59,615 bases of DNA from Cognatazoarcus sp050303815 (GCA_050303815.1 JBNLCM010000150.1:1-59615), one strand, 5' to 3'; shown: positions 39,598-48,399, numbered from the stretch's first letter. The notes: generated by a model not told the origin, from the sequence alone. Translations and numbers: made by a program.

Positions 39598-40050
39598 TCA
39601 GTCCTTGCCGGCGAGGATGCGTCGCACCTGCGACGAAACCGCTCCCATGTCGGCCTTCCCTGCGAGCGCGGCTTTCAGCTGCCCCATCACGCGACCCATG
39701 TCGGCCGGGCCGCTCGCTCCGGTGGTCGCGATGGCCTCACGCACGGCTTCGGCGATGGCCGTCTCGTCGAGTTGGGCGGGGAGGTAGGCGGTCAGCACTT
39801 CGATCTCGAAGCGCTCCTTGTCGGCCAGATCGGCGCGGGCCGCGGCGTCATACTGTGCCGCGGCATCCTTGCGTTGTTTGACAGCCCGCTCGACGACGGC
39901 GATCACGGCGTCGTCGTCCAGTTCGATCTGCTCGTCCACCTCGCGCTGCTTTATGGCGGCCATGAGCAATCGCACCGCGGACAGGCGCTGGCTGTCGCGC
40001 GCCTTCATGGCGGCCTTCATGTCATCGCTGATTCGGGACTTGAGAGACAT
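39598..40050 (-). CDS. yqeY: GatB/YqeY domain protein
   Basis: A 150-residue YqeY-family protein, with the conserved MKAAMKARDSQRLSAVRLLMAAIKQREVD, the middle KQRKDAAAQYDAAARADLADKE and the C-terminal PADMGRVMGQLKAALAGKADMG. It resembles the tRNA-binding tail of GatB; its function alone is not settled. The start at 40050 (MSLKSR) has GGAG upstream; an in-frame ATG at 40062 is possible but less likely. It is the first gene after the rpsU terminator in the rpsU-dnaG-rpoD cluster. Confidence 0.92.
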   Translation of the reverse strand: MSLKSRISDDMKAAMKARDSQRLSAVRLLMAAIKQREVDEQIELDDDAVIAVVERAVKQRKDAAAQYDAAARADLADKERFEIEVLTAYLPAQLDETAIAEAVREAIATTGASGPADMGRVMGQLKAALAGKADMGAVSSQVRRILAGKD

Positions 40051-40075
40051 CGTGAACTCCATGGGCGAGCTGCCA

Positions 40076-40122
40076 GAAACGAAAACCACACAGGCGCGAA
40101 CGACTCGTTCGCGCCTGTGTGG
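40076..40122 (-). terminator. terminator/attenuator between rpsU and yqeY-dnaG
   Basis: A perfect 17-bp stem (40086-40102 with 40106-40122, 3-base loop) is followed on the minus strand by TTTTCGTTT. It is one of the strongest hairpins in the window. A terminator at this place is known in the rpsU-dnaG-rpoD operon, where it lets rpsU be expressed far more than dnaG. Confidence 0.85.
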
Positions 40123-40147
40123 CCTGGAAAACCGGGTGAGGTGACGC

Positions 40148-40360
40148 TCAGTACATCTTGGGCGGCAGCATCTGGCTCCGCAGGCGCTTGTGGTGGCGCT
40201 TGACGGCGGCAGCCAGCTTGCGCTTGCGCTCAGCGGTCGGCTTCTCGTAGAACTCGCGGGAGCGCAGCTCGGTGATCACACCGGCCTTCTCGATAGTGCG
40301 CTTGAAGCGGCGAATGGCCACCTCGAAAGGTTCGTTTTCCTTGACGCGGATACCCGGCAT
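40148..40360 (-). CDS. rpsU: 30S ribosomal protein S21
   Basis: S21 of 70 residues, a small basic protein of the 30S subunit near the anti-Shine-Dalgarno region. It has the full signature PGIRVKENEPFEVAIRRFKRTIEKAGV and the basic C-terminus KLAAAVKRHHKRLRSQ. A good sigma70 promoter lies 41 bases upstream and a strong terminator downstream. tsaD is divergent. Confidence 0.97.
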   Translation of the reverse strand: MPGIRVKENEPFEVAIRRFKRTIEKAGVITELRSREFYEKPTAERKRKLAAAVKRHHKRLRSQMLPPKMY

Positions 40361-40400
40361 TACTGCTTCCTTGAATTGGTCGGTAGGCGTAAAACCCGTC

Positions 40401-40429
40401 ACTATACGCTGAATCGGCTGCTTCGCCAA
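40401..40429 (-). promoter_or_regulatory. sigma70 promoter of rpsU
   Basis: On the minus strand TTGGCG (-35, 40424-40429) and TATAGT (-10, 40401-40406) are separated by exactly 17 bases. The start codon of rpsU is 40 bases further on. This is the best sigma70 promoter that I can read in the window. Confidence 0.7.
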
Positions 40430-40505
40430 GCCCGAAATTCGCATTGTCCGCCGCGTACCCGCTAGAATGAAATGCTTCCTCTGCCCGGGGCGTCCGACCT
40501 CTACG

Positions 40506-41519
40506 ATGCTTGTCCTTGGAATCGAGTCATCCTGCGATGAAACCGGTGTCGCCCTGTACGACCCGGCTCGCGGCCTTGTCGCCAACCTGGTCCATTCCCA
40601 GGTCGCAATGCATGCCGAGTACGGCGGCGTGGTGCCCGAGCTGGCATCCCGTGACCATGTCCGCAAACTTCCCTTGCTGATCGAACAGGCCCTCGCCGAG
40701 TCGGGTGAAGACCGGGGCTCGATCAACGCCATCGGTTATACCGCCGGACCGGGGTTGGCGGGTGCGCTGCTGGTCGGGGCCAGTGTCGCAGAGTCGATGG
40801 CGATGGCGCTCGGCATCCCGTCGATTGCCATTCATCACCTCGAAGGCCATCTTCTTTCGCCCCTGCTGGCAGACGATGCGCCCGATTTCCCTTTTGTCGC
40901 GTTGCTAGTTTCCGGCGGGCACACCCAGTTGATGCGTGTCACCGGAGTGGGTGCGTACCAACTGCTTGGTGAATCCGTGGATGATGCCGCCGGTGAGGCG
41001 TTCGACAAGACTGCCAAGTTGCTGGGGCTGCCCTACCCGGGCGGGCCTGAGTTGGCCAGGCTGGCAGAGCAGGGTGTGCCCGGTCGTTTCTCTCTGCCCC
41101 GGCCGATGCTGAAGTCGGGCGATCTCGATTTCAGCTTCAGCGGTCTCAAGACGGCCGTTCTGACGGCAACGCGCGATCACGAGCTGTCGCCACCCGACCG
41201 GGCCGATCTTGCCGCGGAGTTTCAGCAGGCCGTGGTCGACGTGTTGGTGGAAAAGGCCGTCCGGGCGATGCAGGCGACGGGGCTTGAGACCCTGGTCGTT
41301 GCCGGTGGCGTTGGCGCCAACCGGCACCTGCGCGCGTCCCTCGATGGGCACTTCGCGCGCAAGGGTTGGCGCGTCTGCTACCCGGCGCCGGCGCTGTGCA
41401 CGGATAACGGCGCAATGATCGCATTTGCTGCCGCCATGCGCTTCGCGGCAGGACAGCCCGGCAGTCGCGACGGCGTCATCTGTATCCGGCCCCGTTGGCC
41501 TTTGGCCACCGTGTCCTGA
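40506..41519 (+). CDS. tsaD: tRNA N6-threonylcarbamoyladenosine synthase subunit TsaD
   Basis: TsaD (formerly Gcp/YgjD) of 337 residues transfers the threonylcarbamoyl group to A37 of ANN-decoding tRNAs, with TsaB and TsaE. The start LVLGIESSCDETGVALYD, the metal-binding HHLEGH (His-x3-His), VALLVSGGHTQL, FSGLKTAV and the C-terminal VVAGGVGANRHLR with CTDNGAMIA are all present. The start at 40506 begins at the conserved strand; the ATG at 40467 would add a 13-residue Cys/Pro-rich tail. It is divergent from rpsU (a -10-like TAGAAT is at 40463-40468) and convergent with plsY. Confidence 0.97.
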   Translation: MLVLGIESSCDETGVALYDPARGLVANLVHSQVAMHAEYGGVVPELASRDHVRKLPLLIEQALAESGEDRGSINAIGYTAGPGLAGALLVGASVAESMAMALGIPSIAIHHLEGHLLSPLLADDAPDFPFVALLVSGGHTQLMRVTGVGAYQLLGESVDDAAGEAFDKTAKLLGLPYPGGPELARLAEQGVPGRFSLPRPMLKSGDLDFSFSGLKTAVLTATRDHELSPPDRADLAAEFQQAVVDVLVEKAVRAMQATGLETLVVAGGVGANRHLRASLDGHFARKGWRVCYPAPALCTDNGAMIAFAAAMRFAAGQPGSRDGVICIRPRWPLATVS

Positions 41520-41528
41520 GCGCCGGCC

Positions 41529-42134
41529 TCAGGGTTTCTTGCGGCCGATTCGGGATTCTGTCCCCGCCAGCAGGCGCCGAATGTTCGCCTCGTGACGCCA
41601 GGCCAGCAATATGGCCATGGCGACGGCCGCTGCGGTCTGCCACGGTGCGGCGGCAAGCCAGTGCGTTGCGAGAGGGGCAACGGCTGCAGACGTCAGCGCG
41701 GCGGCGGATGAATAGCGCGTGACGAAGGCCACCGCCAGCCACGCCAGGATACAGGCCAGCGCAATCCAGCCGGAGAATCCGGCGAGCACCCCCAGTGCCG
41801 TCGCAACGCCCTTGCCTCCCTTGAAGCGGAGAAACACGGGGAAGAGGTGGCCGATAAAGGCGGCAAGCCCGCAGAGTGCGGCAATGTCTGGCATTGCGCC
41901 CGCCTGCGTGCCGAACCGCGACGCGAGCCACACGGCCAACCAGCCTTTGAAGGCGTCGCCGAGCAAGGTCATGACGGCGGCGGCTTTGTTGCCACTGCGC
42001 AGGACATTGGTGGCCCCCGGATTGCCGGATCCGTAGCTGCGGGGATCCGCCAGGCCGAAAAAACGACTGGAGATCATGGCGAACGGAACCGAGCCCAACA
42101 GATAGGCGGCGAATGCGAATAACAGGTCGATCAT
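41529..42134 (-). CDS. plsY: acyl-phosphate glycerol-3-phosphate acyltransferase
   Basis: PlsY of 201 residues, an inner-membrane enzyme that uses acyl-phosphate to make lysophosphatidic acid. The three active-site loops are visible: GSVPFAMI, DPRSYGSGNPGATNVLRSG and GHLFPVFLRFKGGKGVATALG. The rest is five to seven membrane helices. Length is normal. It is convergent with tsaD (9-base gap). Confidence 0.97.
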   Translation of the reverse strand: MIDLLFAFAAYLLGSVPFAMISSRFFGLADPRSYGSGNPGATNVLRSGNKAAAVMTLLGDAFKGWLAVWLASRFGTQAGAMPDIAALCGLAAFIGHLFPVFLRFKGGKGVATALGVLAGFSGWIALACILAWLAVAFVTRYSSAAALTSAAVAPLATHWLAAAPWQTAAAVAMAILLAWRHEANIRRLLAGTESRIGRKKP

Positions 42135-42248
42135 CGGCTGTTGGCTGGTGCCCGCCTACGACGGGCCGGCCTGCTCTGTGCGGGGTGATGCCGGATTCTA
42201 TTCGATTCGAAGATCGCCGGGCGATTGATGAGCCGGGCAGGTGAACTC

Positions 42249-42277
42249 AAAAAAAGGCCGCCCATATTCTGGCGGCC
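42249..42277 (-). terminator. rho-independent terminator of hns
   Basis: A 7-bp GC stem (GGCCGCC / GGCGGCC, loop of 8) followed on the minus strand by seven T residues lies 22 bases after the hns stop. This is a textbook terminator. Confidence 0.9.
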
Positions 42278-42298
42278 TCCTGGCTATGTCTGCCTGCG

Positions 42299-42658
42299 CT
42301 ACTGAATCAACAGGCTCTCGAGCGACTTGCCTTCGTCCAGGCACTTCTGCACCCAGAGCGGCTTGCGGCCCCGGCCGGTCCAGGTCATGGACGCATCGTC
42401 GGGATTGCGGTATTTCGGTGCGACAACGGACTTCTTGCCCTTGGGCTTCGTCGCGGCCTTTGCGCGCGGTTTGCGAGGGCTGGGCGCGGCTGCAGGTTGG
42501 CCGACGACGTCGTCGATGCTCAGTCCGTGCTCCGCGGCGAGTTTCTGCATCTTCTTCAGAAGATCGCGCTTGGCGGATTCGTCCCGCTTCTTGATTTCGG
42601 AATCGACGCGTTTCTGCAGGCGCTTCAGTTCGGGAATAGTGAGATTGGCAAGGTCCAT
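42299..42658 (-). CDS. hns: H-NS family nucleoid-associated protein
   Basis: A 119-residue H-NS-like protein: an N-terminal coiled coil (LTIPELKRLQKRVDSEIKKRDESAKRDLLKKM, about 5-45), a basic Pro/Ala/Lys linker (about 65-90), and the C-terminal DNA-binding domain with YRNPDDASMTWTGRGRKPLWV, the AT-hook-like loop of the family. It silences AT-rich DNA. The start at 42658 has GAGG upstream. It has its own promoter and a strong terminator, so it is monocistronic. The AT-rich DNA just upstream could allow autorepression. Confidence 0.95.
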   Translation of the reverse strand: MDLANLTIPELKRLQKRVDSEIKKRDESAKRDLLKKMQKLAAEHGLSIDDVVGQPAAAPSPRKPRAKAATKPKGKKSVVAPKYRNPDDASMTWTGRGRKPLWVQKCLDEGKSLESLLIQ

Positions 42659-42717
42659 TTCGTGTCCTCTGAAAGGCGAATTACGTACGGGCCGAACCAT
42701 TCCTTCGGCGATGTTTC

Positions 42718-42747
42718 ATTCTGCCATTCAATCTACGATCAATTCAA
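42718..42747 (-). promoter_or_regulatory. promoter of hns
   Basis: On the minus strand TTGAAT (-35, 42742-42747) and CAGAAT (-10, 42718-42723) are 18 bases apart, with the hns ATG 59 bases downstream. The stretch 42710-42790 is visibly AT-rich against its surroundings, as expected for DNA that H-NS itself may bind. Confidence 0.45.
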
Positions 42748-42788
42748 AGAAAAATGCAGAAATGCAGGTAACAAACTGTGATGAGTTT

Positions 42789-43292
42789 CTAACTTTCCAT
42801 TGCGCAGTCGACCGGAACGGCGCCAAGCGACAATTCCAGAACGGTTGGAGAAAGTGAAACAAGCAGTCCGCGGCGCCCGCCGTTTATGTAGATGGAATTC
42901 AGCGAAAGTATTGTTCGCTCGACATATACGGGCATTGTCTTGCGGGTGCCGAAGGGCGAGGTGCCTCCGACGAGGAATCCGGAGTGGCGGTTGGCGGTTT
43001 CGGGGGCGCACTGATTGACTGACTTGCAGCCGATCTGGCGGGCAAGCGCCTTTGTCGACACCTTGCGGTCGCCATGCATCAGGACGATGAGTGGTTCGGC
43101 GCGCTCGTTCTCCATGACAAGAGTCTTGACGACGATATGTTCCGGAACGCCCAGTTTTTCCGCCGAGACACGCGTGCCCCCGCGTTCCTCATAGTCGTAG
43201 GGGTGGGCCGAAAACTCGATGCCCTGCTTGCGAAGATACTGGATGGCTGGCGTTTCGGGCGCGCCATCGCCTTGCCGATGCTTGCGAGCCAT
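42789..43292 (-). CDS. ybaK: YbaK/EbsC-type Cys-tRNA(Pro) deacylase
   Basis: A 167-residue YbaK-family trans-editing protein that removes mischarged amino acids from tRNA(Pro). It contains AIQYLRKQGIEFSAHPYDYEERGG, HIVVKTLVM, VSTKALARQIGCKSV, HSGFLVGGTSPFGTRK (the G-x-x-S/T-P-F loop) and VYVERTILSLNSIYINGGRRGLLVSLSP. Length is normal. It lies 30 bases after xerD in the same direction. Confidence 0.94.
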   Translation of the reverse strand: MARKHRQGDGAPETPAIQYLRKQGIEFSAHPYDYEERGGTRVSAEKLGVPEHIVVKTLVMENERAEPLIVLMHGDRKVSTKALARQIGCKSVNQCAPETANRHSGFLVGGTSPFGTRKTMPVYVERTILSLNSIYINGGRRGLLVSLSPTVLELSLGAVPVDCAMES

Positions 43293-43322
43293 ATTCTCTG
43301 CTCTCCCGAGTTCTATCCGTAA

Positions 43323-44243
43323 TCAACCCCGAGGGTGATGCTGGGCGTGGAGTGATTTGAGGCGCTCGCGTGCCACGTGGGTATATACCTGAGTCGTGCT
43401 GATATCCGCGTGTCCAAGCAGCATCTGCACGATTCGCAAGTCGGCGCCATGATTGAGGAGGTGGGTCGCGAACGCGTGCCGAATCGTATGTGGCGAAATT
43501 CGCTCGGCCGGGATGCCGGCGGCCATCGCATATCGTTTGATGAGTTTCCAGAACATCTGCCGCGACATCGGGCGGGCAAATCGGGTCACGAAGACCGCGT
43601 CGGCGGTTCGCGCGCCGAGCAACTGCGGGCGGGCGTTGCGCATATAGCGCTCGAGCCAGTCGGTGGCCGTTTCGCCGAGTGGTACCAGCCGCTCCTTGCT
43701 CCCCTTGCCCGTCACTCGGACATAGCCGTCGCGTGGGCTGATCTCGAAGTGTCGCAGACTGATCAATTCGGTGACGCGCAGCCCGGTGGCGTAGAGGAGT
43801 TCCAGCATTGACCGGTCTCGCAGACCCAAGGGCGTGCTGCTGTCGGGCGCCTGGAGCAGCGCTTCGACCTGCACTTCAGTGAGCGACTTCGGAAATCGTT
43901 CTGCCTGTATCGGCGGGGAGAGCCTTGCCGATGGGTCTTCCGCGAGGCGTCCCTCGAGCACGAGTTGTCGATAGTAGCGGCGAATGGCGGACAACAGGCG
44001 GCGCTGGCTGGAGGGCCTGTGGTCGCGCGAGAAGAAGGCGAGATAGCCCTGCAGGTCGGCCAGCTCGGCGGTGGGCAGCTGGCATCCCCGCGCGGTCAGC
44101 CAGATCTCAAGGCCGCCCAGATCAATGCGATAGCCGTCCAGCGTATTGCTCGACAGTCCGTGTTCGAGCCACAGGGTGTCGCAGAGGTGATCGATCTCGG
44201 CGGAATGGCCGCGTGGCGCCTGGTGCGACACGGGCGCCGTCAT
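43323..44243 (-). CDS. xerD: site-specific tyrosine recombinase XerD
   Basis: XerD of 306 residues, which with XerC resolves chromosome dimers at dif. It has an N-terminal SAM-like core-binding domain and a C-terminal catalytic domain. Catalytic residues are Arg in ATGLRVTEL, Lys in TGKGSKERLVP, HTIRHAFATHLL (H-x-x-R), LGHADISTTQVYTH (His and the Tyr nucleophile). XerC was considered; the neighbours (ogt, ybaK) and the HTIRHAFATHLLNHG form fit XerD. The start overlaps the ogt stop (ATGA). Confidence 0.92.
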   Translation of the reverse strand: MTAPVSHQAPRGHSAEIDHLCDTLWLEHGLSSNTLDGYRIDLGGLEIWLTARGCQLPTAELADLQGYLAFFSRDHRPSSQRRLLSAIRRYYRQLVLEGRLAEDPSARLSPPIQAERFPKSLTEVQVEALLQAPDSSTPLGLRDRSMLELLYATGLRVTELISLRHFEISPRDGYVRVTGKGSKERLVPLGETATDWLERYMRNARPQLLGARTADAVFVTRFARPMSRQMFWKLIKRYAMAAGIPAERISPHTIRHAFATHLLNHGADLRIVQMLLGHADISTTQVYTHVARERLKSLHAQHHPRG

Positions 44244-44710
44244 AGCATTGCGCCTTCATGCCTGAGCAGCCACAGCTTGGCATCCAGCAGGTAGCCATCG
44301 CGCGCGTTGGCGAAACCCCCGGGGCCGTTTGCGGAGACGACCCGATGACACGGTACGACGATCGGATAGGGATTGGCGCCACAGGCCTGGCCCACGGCGC
44401 GGGGTGCGCTGCCCAGTTCAGCTGACAGGTCACCATAGCGACGCACCGCGCCCCTCGGTATTCGACGCATCGCGGCCCAGACGCGCTGCTGGTGAGGGGT
44501 TCCAGTGGGCGCGAGTGTCAGGTCGAAACGGTGATCCGCATCGCGCAGATACGCTTCGATCTCGCGCCGGGCATGTTCTGCGTACGGCGACATTGCGGCG
44601 CTTGGCCCGGTGTCGGGCGGCAGGAAAACGATATTGGTGACCGATTCACCGCTGACTGAAATCCCAAGGGCGCCAAACGGTACCGCCATGATCAGGTCGA
44701 GTGCAGACAT
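44240..44710 (-). CDS. ogt: methylated-DNA-protein cysteine methyltransferase
   Basis: A 156-residue O6-alkylguanine-DNA alkyltransferase of the Ogt/MGMT type. The acceptor Cys is in the motif NPYPIVVPCHRVV. The GTPHQQRVWAAMRRIPRGAVRRYGDLSAELGS helix-turn-helix lies just before it, and GPGGFANARDGYLLDAKLWLL after it. It repairs O6-methylguanine by a suicide transfer. The stop overlaps xerD (ATGA), so the two are cotranslated. Confidence 0.95.
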   Translation of the reverse strand: MSALDLIMAVPFGALGISVSGESVTNIVFLPPDTGPSAAMSPYAEHARREIEAYLRDADHRFDLTLAPTGTPHQQRVWAAMRRIPRGAVRRYGDLSAELGSAPRAVGQACGANPYPIVVPCHRVVSANGPGGFANARDGYLLDAKLWLLRHEGAML

Positions 44711-44732
44711 GTTCGTCCTGTGCCTTGCGGTG

Positions 44733-45314
44733 TCAGCCGCCGGGTGCGAGATGAGACTTGAGTTCGGCGTCTGCCGGCGCCTTCCCGAGCCAGACGCGAA
44801 GCAGGGCCGCCTGGAAGTCGGTTCCGGGGATCGCGTCGCCGAGAGGTTTTCCGCCTACATGCAGTCTTGTATCACCGGCCGGCAGGAAGTCGAGGATGAC
44901 CTCGGTCCCCTCGGGGGCCGCGCTGACGGTCAGCAGCGTGGTTCTCATCGCCTGGACCCGATTCTCAAGTTGACGGTAGGCGCCGTCGTCGTGATTCTTG
45001 CGAATGCCGTCCACCAGTCCATCGGCAAACTGCTCGGACGTCAGGTCGCGCAACGTGACGATGCGAATGCGCTTGCGACCGTCGGAGGAAATGGCAGCCT
45101 CCGGCGCCTGTCCGCCTTCGGGAAGGTACAGGCCCATCGCATAGATCTTGAAAAAGAAACGGGTCCGGACGCCGGCGCCGTTGAGCGTCAGCTGTTGGCC
45201 GTCGAGGTCCAGGGTGTCGTCAAAGGGAATGCCGGCAATGTCGGCGGAGTGAGCCAGCGACACGCAGGCAGATGCCAGCGCAGTGGCGAGGATGCGACGG
45301 ACGATGGGGGTCAT
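44733..45314 (-). CDS. exported chalcone isomerase-like protein
   Basis: A 193-residue protein with a signal peptide (residues 1 to about 23, ending LAHSAD) and a bacterial chalcone-isomerase-like fold (KIYAMGLYLPEGG, KRIRIVTLRDLTSEQFADGLVDGI, and the C-terminal LGDAIPGTDFQAALLRVWLG). Bacterial members of this family are mostly uncharacterised periplasmic proteins and need not be isomerases. The start at 45314 has a GGAGGAG nine bases upstream and gives the signal peptide. It lies between proA (92-base gap) and ogt (22 bases). Confidence 0.85.
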   Translation of the reverse strand: MTPIVRRILATALASACVSLAHSADIAGIPFDDTLDLDGQQLTLNGAGVRTRFFFKIYAMGLYLPEGGQAPEAAISSDGRKRIRIVTLRDLTSEQFADGLVDGIRKNHDDGAYRQLENRVQAMRTTLLTVSAAPEGTEVILDFLPAGDTRLHVGGKPLGDAIPGTDFQAALLRVWLGKAPADAELKSHLAPGG

Positions 45315-45406
45315 GGGGTGTCTCCTCCTGATACGGGTACGCCCCGGCCGAAGCCGGGGCGCAGGCATCGTAGCAAGCGGGGCCTGTCGGTTTTAGGTGC
45401 GGCCTT

Positions 45407-46684
45407 CTAGCGGCGGATCTCCCCGTTGCCGAGCACGATCCACTTGTTGCTCGTGAGGCCCTCCAGGCCGACCGGACCGCGGGCGTGAATCTTGTCCGTC
45501 GAAATGCCGATCTCGGCGCCCAGGCCGTACTCGAAGCCGTCGGCGAACCGCGTCGAGGCGTTGACCATCACCGACGCGGAATCGACTTCCCGCAGGAAGC
45601 GCATGGCGTGCGTGTAGTTCTCGCTGATGATCGCTTCGGTATGCCCCGAGCTGTAGCGGTTGATGTGGTCAATCGCCTCGTCCAGACCGTCTACGATGCG
45701 AATCGCGATGATCGGCGCGAGATACTCCTCGGACCAGTCCGCCTCCGAGGCGTCCTTGAGCAGGGCACTGTCGATGCCCGCGTCGCGCAGGAGCATCAGG
45801 CTCTCCGGGCAGCCGCGCATCTCGACACCCTTGGCGGCCAGTGCCTGACCGATCGCGGGCAGGTGGCGCGCTGCGACCTCGCGGGCGATGACCAGGCTTT
45901 CCGCCGTGTTGCACGTACCGTAGCGCTGAGTCTTGGCATTCTCGACGATGGGCACCACCTTGGCGGGGTCGGCAAAGCTGTCCACATAGACGTGGCAGTT
46001 CCCGTCCAGATGCTTGATGACCGGCACCCGGGCTTCGCGGCTGATGCGTTCGATCAGTCCCTTGCCGCCACGCGGGACGATGACATCGACGAATTCGGGC
46101 ATCGTGATCAGCTCGCCGACGGCGGCGCGGTCGGTGGTCTCGATGACCTGCACCGCGGTGCGTGGGAGGCCGGCGGCCTCAAGCCCGCTGCGGACGCACG
46201 CCGCGATGGCCTGGTTGGCGTGAAGCGCTTCCTTGCCGCCGCGCAGGATCGCGGCATTGCCGGATTTAAGGCACAGCGCCGCGGCATCGGCCGTGACGTT
46301 GGGGCGGGCTTCGTAGATGATCCCGATGACACCCAGCGGTACGCGCATGTGACCAACCTGGATGCCCGAGGGCCGTCGCTTCACGCCGCTGATCTCGCCG
46401 ACCGGATCGGCCAGCGAGGCGATCTGCTCCAGCCCCTCGGCCATTGCCTCGATGCCCTTGTCGTTCAGGGTGAGCCGGTCGACGAGGGCAGTCTCGAGGC
46501 CGTCGGCGCGTGCCTGAGACAGGTCGCGGCCATTGGCTTCGAGCAAGGCATGGCTGCGAGCACGGATCTCCGCGGCGATCTGCCGAAGTGCGTCGTTCTT
46601 GGCTTCCGTCGAGGCCGATGCCATCAGGCGCGATGACGCGCGAGCCTGGCGACCGACGGTCTGCATGTAGTCCTTGATGTCCAT
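45407..46684 (-). CDS. proA: gamma-glutamyl phosphate reductase
   Basis: ProA of 425 residues, the second enzyme of proline synthesis; it reduces gamma-glutamyl phosphate to glutamate semialdehyde with NADPH. Family motifs include VGHMRVPLGVIGIIYEARPNVTADAAALCLKSGNA, VPRGGKGL, HLDGNCHVYVD, the catalytic-Cys stretch RYGTCNTAESL and the C-terminal RFADGFEYGLGAEIGISTDKIHARGPVGLEGL. Length is normal. proB is not in this window. It starts 191 bases after holA ends. Confidence 0.97.
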   Translation of the reverse strand: MDIKDYMQTVGRQARASSRLMASASTEAKNDALRQIAAEIRARSHALLEANGRDLSQARADGLETALVDRLTLNDKGIEAMAEGLEQIASLADPVGEISGVKRRPSGIQVGHMRVPLGVIGIIYEARPNVTADAAALCLKSGNAAILRGGKEALHANQAIAACVRSGLEAAGLPRTAVQVIETTDRAAVGELITMPEFVDVIVPRGGKGLIERISREARVPVIKHLDGNCHVYVDSFADPAKVVPIVENAKTQRYGTCNTAESLVIAREVAARHLPAIGQALAAKGVEMRGCPESLMLLRDAGIDSALLKDASEADWSEEYLAPIIAIRIVDGLDEAIDHINRYSSGHTEAIISENYTHAMRFLREVDSASVMVNASTRFADGFEYGLGAEIGISTDKIHARGPVGLEGLTSNKWIVLGNGEIRR

Positions 46685-46875
46685 CTTCTACACCTGCTGC
46701 ACAATCTTCTATTAAACCACCGAAGCGGCGACGCGAGAATCGGGTGGGGCGGGGGCGGGAGAGGACAACGGGTTTGTCGATGGCCGGGGCCGATGCCAGC
46801 GCCGCGCCGTGTGGCCTGCGACCAACCGGGCCGCGCTGCAGACCCGAGCGCCATCTTCTTGCAGGCCCCCAGGCC

Positions 46876-47892
46876 CTACGCTCTCGGGCGCAAGCGCAGC
46901 ATGAGCTGCAGGAACTCGTCCCAGACATCGCCGGTCAGCAGTCCCTTGATCATCCGATCGATACGCGCCGCATGCTGCAGCGCGTTCTGGAGTTGCCTGG
47001 TTCGGAGGCGGCGAACGGCGCGTTCAATGGCTTGCTTGCGGCGCGGCTCGAAGATTCGCTCCGCCTTCAGGACCGCATTGGCCTGGCCGCCCTGGTCGAG
47101 CGCGGCACGCAGCCGGGTGAGGGCGCGGAGGTCCGCCGTCAGCGTCCATAGAATGAGCGGCGGGGCTTCGCCTTCTCCGCGCAGCCCGTCCAGGAGCCGG
47201 GCGCATCGGCCTGGCTCGCCGTCGAGCATCGCGATGCGCAGGGCTTCGACGTCATAACGGGCTACGTTCAAGACTGCCTCGCGGACCTGGGCGAGTTCCA
47301 GCATGCCCTCGCCGTGGAGCAGGGCGAGTTTGCTGATTTCCTGGTGGGCCGCCAGCAGGTTGCCCTCGACATGTTCGGCGATGAACTCGAGCGCCTCGAC
47401 CGGCGCGGTCTGCCCCTGTCGCTTGAGGCGGGCGCCGACCCAGGCCGGCAACTGCTCGCGCGGCGGCGTGGTCATCTCGATGGTGACCCCCTGAGCGGAC
47501 AGGGTCGTGAACCAGGTCGCCTTGCGGGCCGCCCAGTCGAGCTCCGGCAGGGTGACGAGCGCGCAGTCGCCGCCCGGCTCCAGAGTCTGGCACAGGCGCC
47601 CCAGGGCCTCGCCGCCGTCCTTGCCGGGCTTTCCATTGGGAATGCGCAAGTCGAGCAGCTTCCGGTCGCCGAAGAGCGACAGATTGCCGCTGGCCATCGA
47701 CAGCTGCTCCCAACGGAAGCCCTGGCCGGCCACCAGGATCTCGCGCTCCGTCACGCCTTGCCGGCGGGCCGCCGCACGGATGGCGTCGGCCCCTTCCTCC
47801 ACCAGCAATGGTGCATTGCCGTGCAGGACGTACAGCGGCGCGAGAGGGCCCTCGAGGTGCGAGGGCAGCTGGTCCGGACGCAGGGCCGGCAT
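46876..47892 (-). CDS. holA: DNA polymerase III subunit delta
   Basis: HolA of 338 residues, the wrench subunit of the clamp loader, with the RFC-like fold: PLYVLHGNAPLLVEEGADAIR, LFGDRKLLDLRIPNGKPGKDGGEAL, FIAEHVEGNLLAAHQEISKLALL and AERIFEPRRKQAIERAVRRL. Length is normal. lptE is directly upstream with no gap. Confidence 0.93.
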   Translation of the reverse strand: MPALRPDQLPSHLEGPLAPLYVLHGNAPLLVEEGADAIRAAARRQGVTEREILVAGQGFRWEQLSMASGNLSLFGDRKLLDLRIPNGKPGKDGGEALGRLCQTLEPGGDCALVTLPELDWAARKATWFTTLSAQGVTIEMTTPPREQLPAWVGARLKRQGQTAPVEALEFIAEHVEGNLLAAHQEISKLALLHGEGMLELAQVREAVLNVARYDVEALRIAMLDGEPGRCARLLDGLRGEGEAPPLILWTLTADLRALTRLRAALDQGGQANAVLKAERIFEPRRKQAIERAVRRLRTRQLQNALQHAARIDRMIKGLLTGDVWDEFLQLMLRLRPRA

Positions 47893-48399
47893 TCAGCCCC
47901 CGGGAGTCGCGGCTTCGAGGCGGCGCATCATCTGGCGCACGAGTTCCTGCTCCATGTCGGCGAAGAGCAGCGCCTCTTCCTGCTCCTTGGCCAGGATGGC
48001 CGAGTCGTCCCAGGTGGCCTCGCGGGTGGTGGCAAGGGCTGTTTCCGGGATCAGCTCGCGCCCGTTCCGGCCGAGCAGGCGGAACCGTAGGCCCTGGCGG
48101 AACTCGTATTCACGGACCTTGCCGGAGCCGGACAGGCCGATGATGTTCTTCTCGCGGCCAGAGCCGATCAGGTCGAGTATGGCGTCCGCGTCGGCCCGGT
48201 TGGCCACGACACGGGTCTGTCCGCTTGCCTCGACGCGGCGCCGGATCTCGCGCACGAGTTCGCTGCTGACCGGGCCGGTCACGTGGAGCGCGGCAAACGG
48301 GAGGGGGCGGGCGCCCCGCAGGCGGAAACCGCAGGCCGACAGACTTGACGCGAGCAAGCCCAACAGCAGCCTGCGCCGCGCCGGGTTTTCCTGCTTCAT
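47893..48399 (-). CDS. lptE: LPS-assembly lipoprotein LptE
   Basis: LptE of 168 residues, the plug of the outer-membrane LptD-LptE translocon. A lipoprotein signal peptide ends in LSAC (Cys23 lipobox), followed by GFRLRGARPLPFAALHVTG and the strand-rich RVVANRADADAILDL, typical of LptE. Its ATG overlaps the upstream small lipoprotein stop (ATGA) and holA follows directly. The order leuS-lipoprotein-lptE-holA-proA is a familiar betaproteobacterial arrangement. Confidence 0.93.
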   Translation of the reverse strand: MKQENPARRRLLLGLLASSLSACGFRLRGARPLPFAALHVTGPVSSELVREIRRRVEASGQTRVVANRADADAILDLIGSGREKNIIGLSGSGKVREYEFRQGLRFRLLGRNGRELIPETALATTREATWDDSAILAKEQEEALLFADMEQELVRQMMRRLEAATPGG

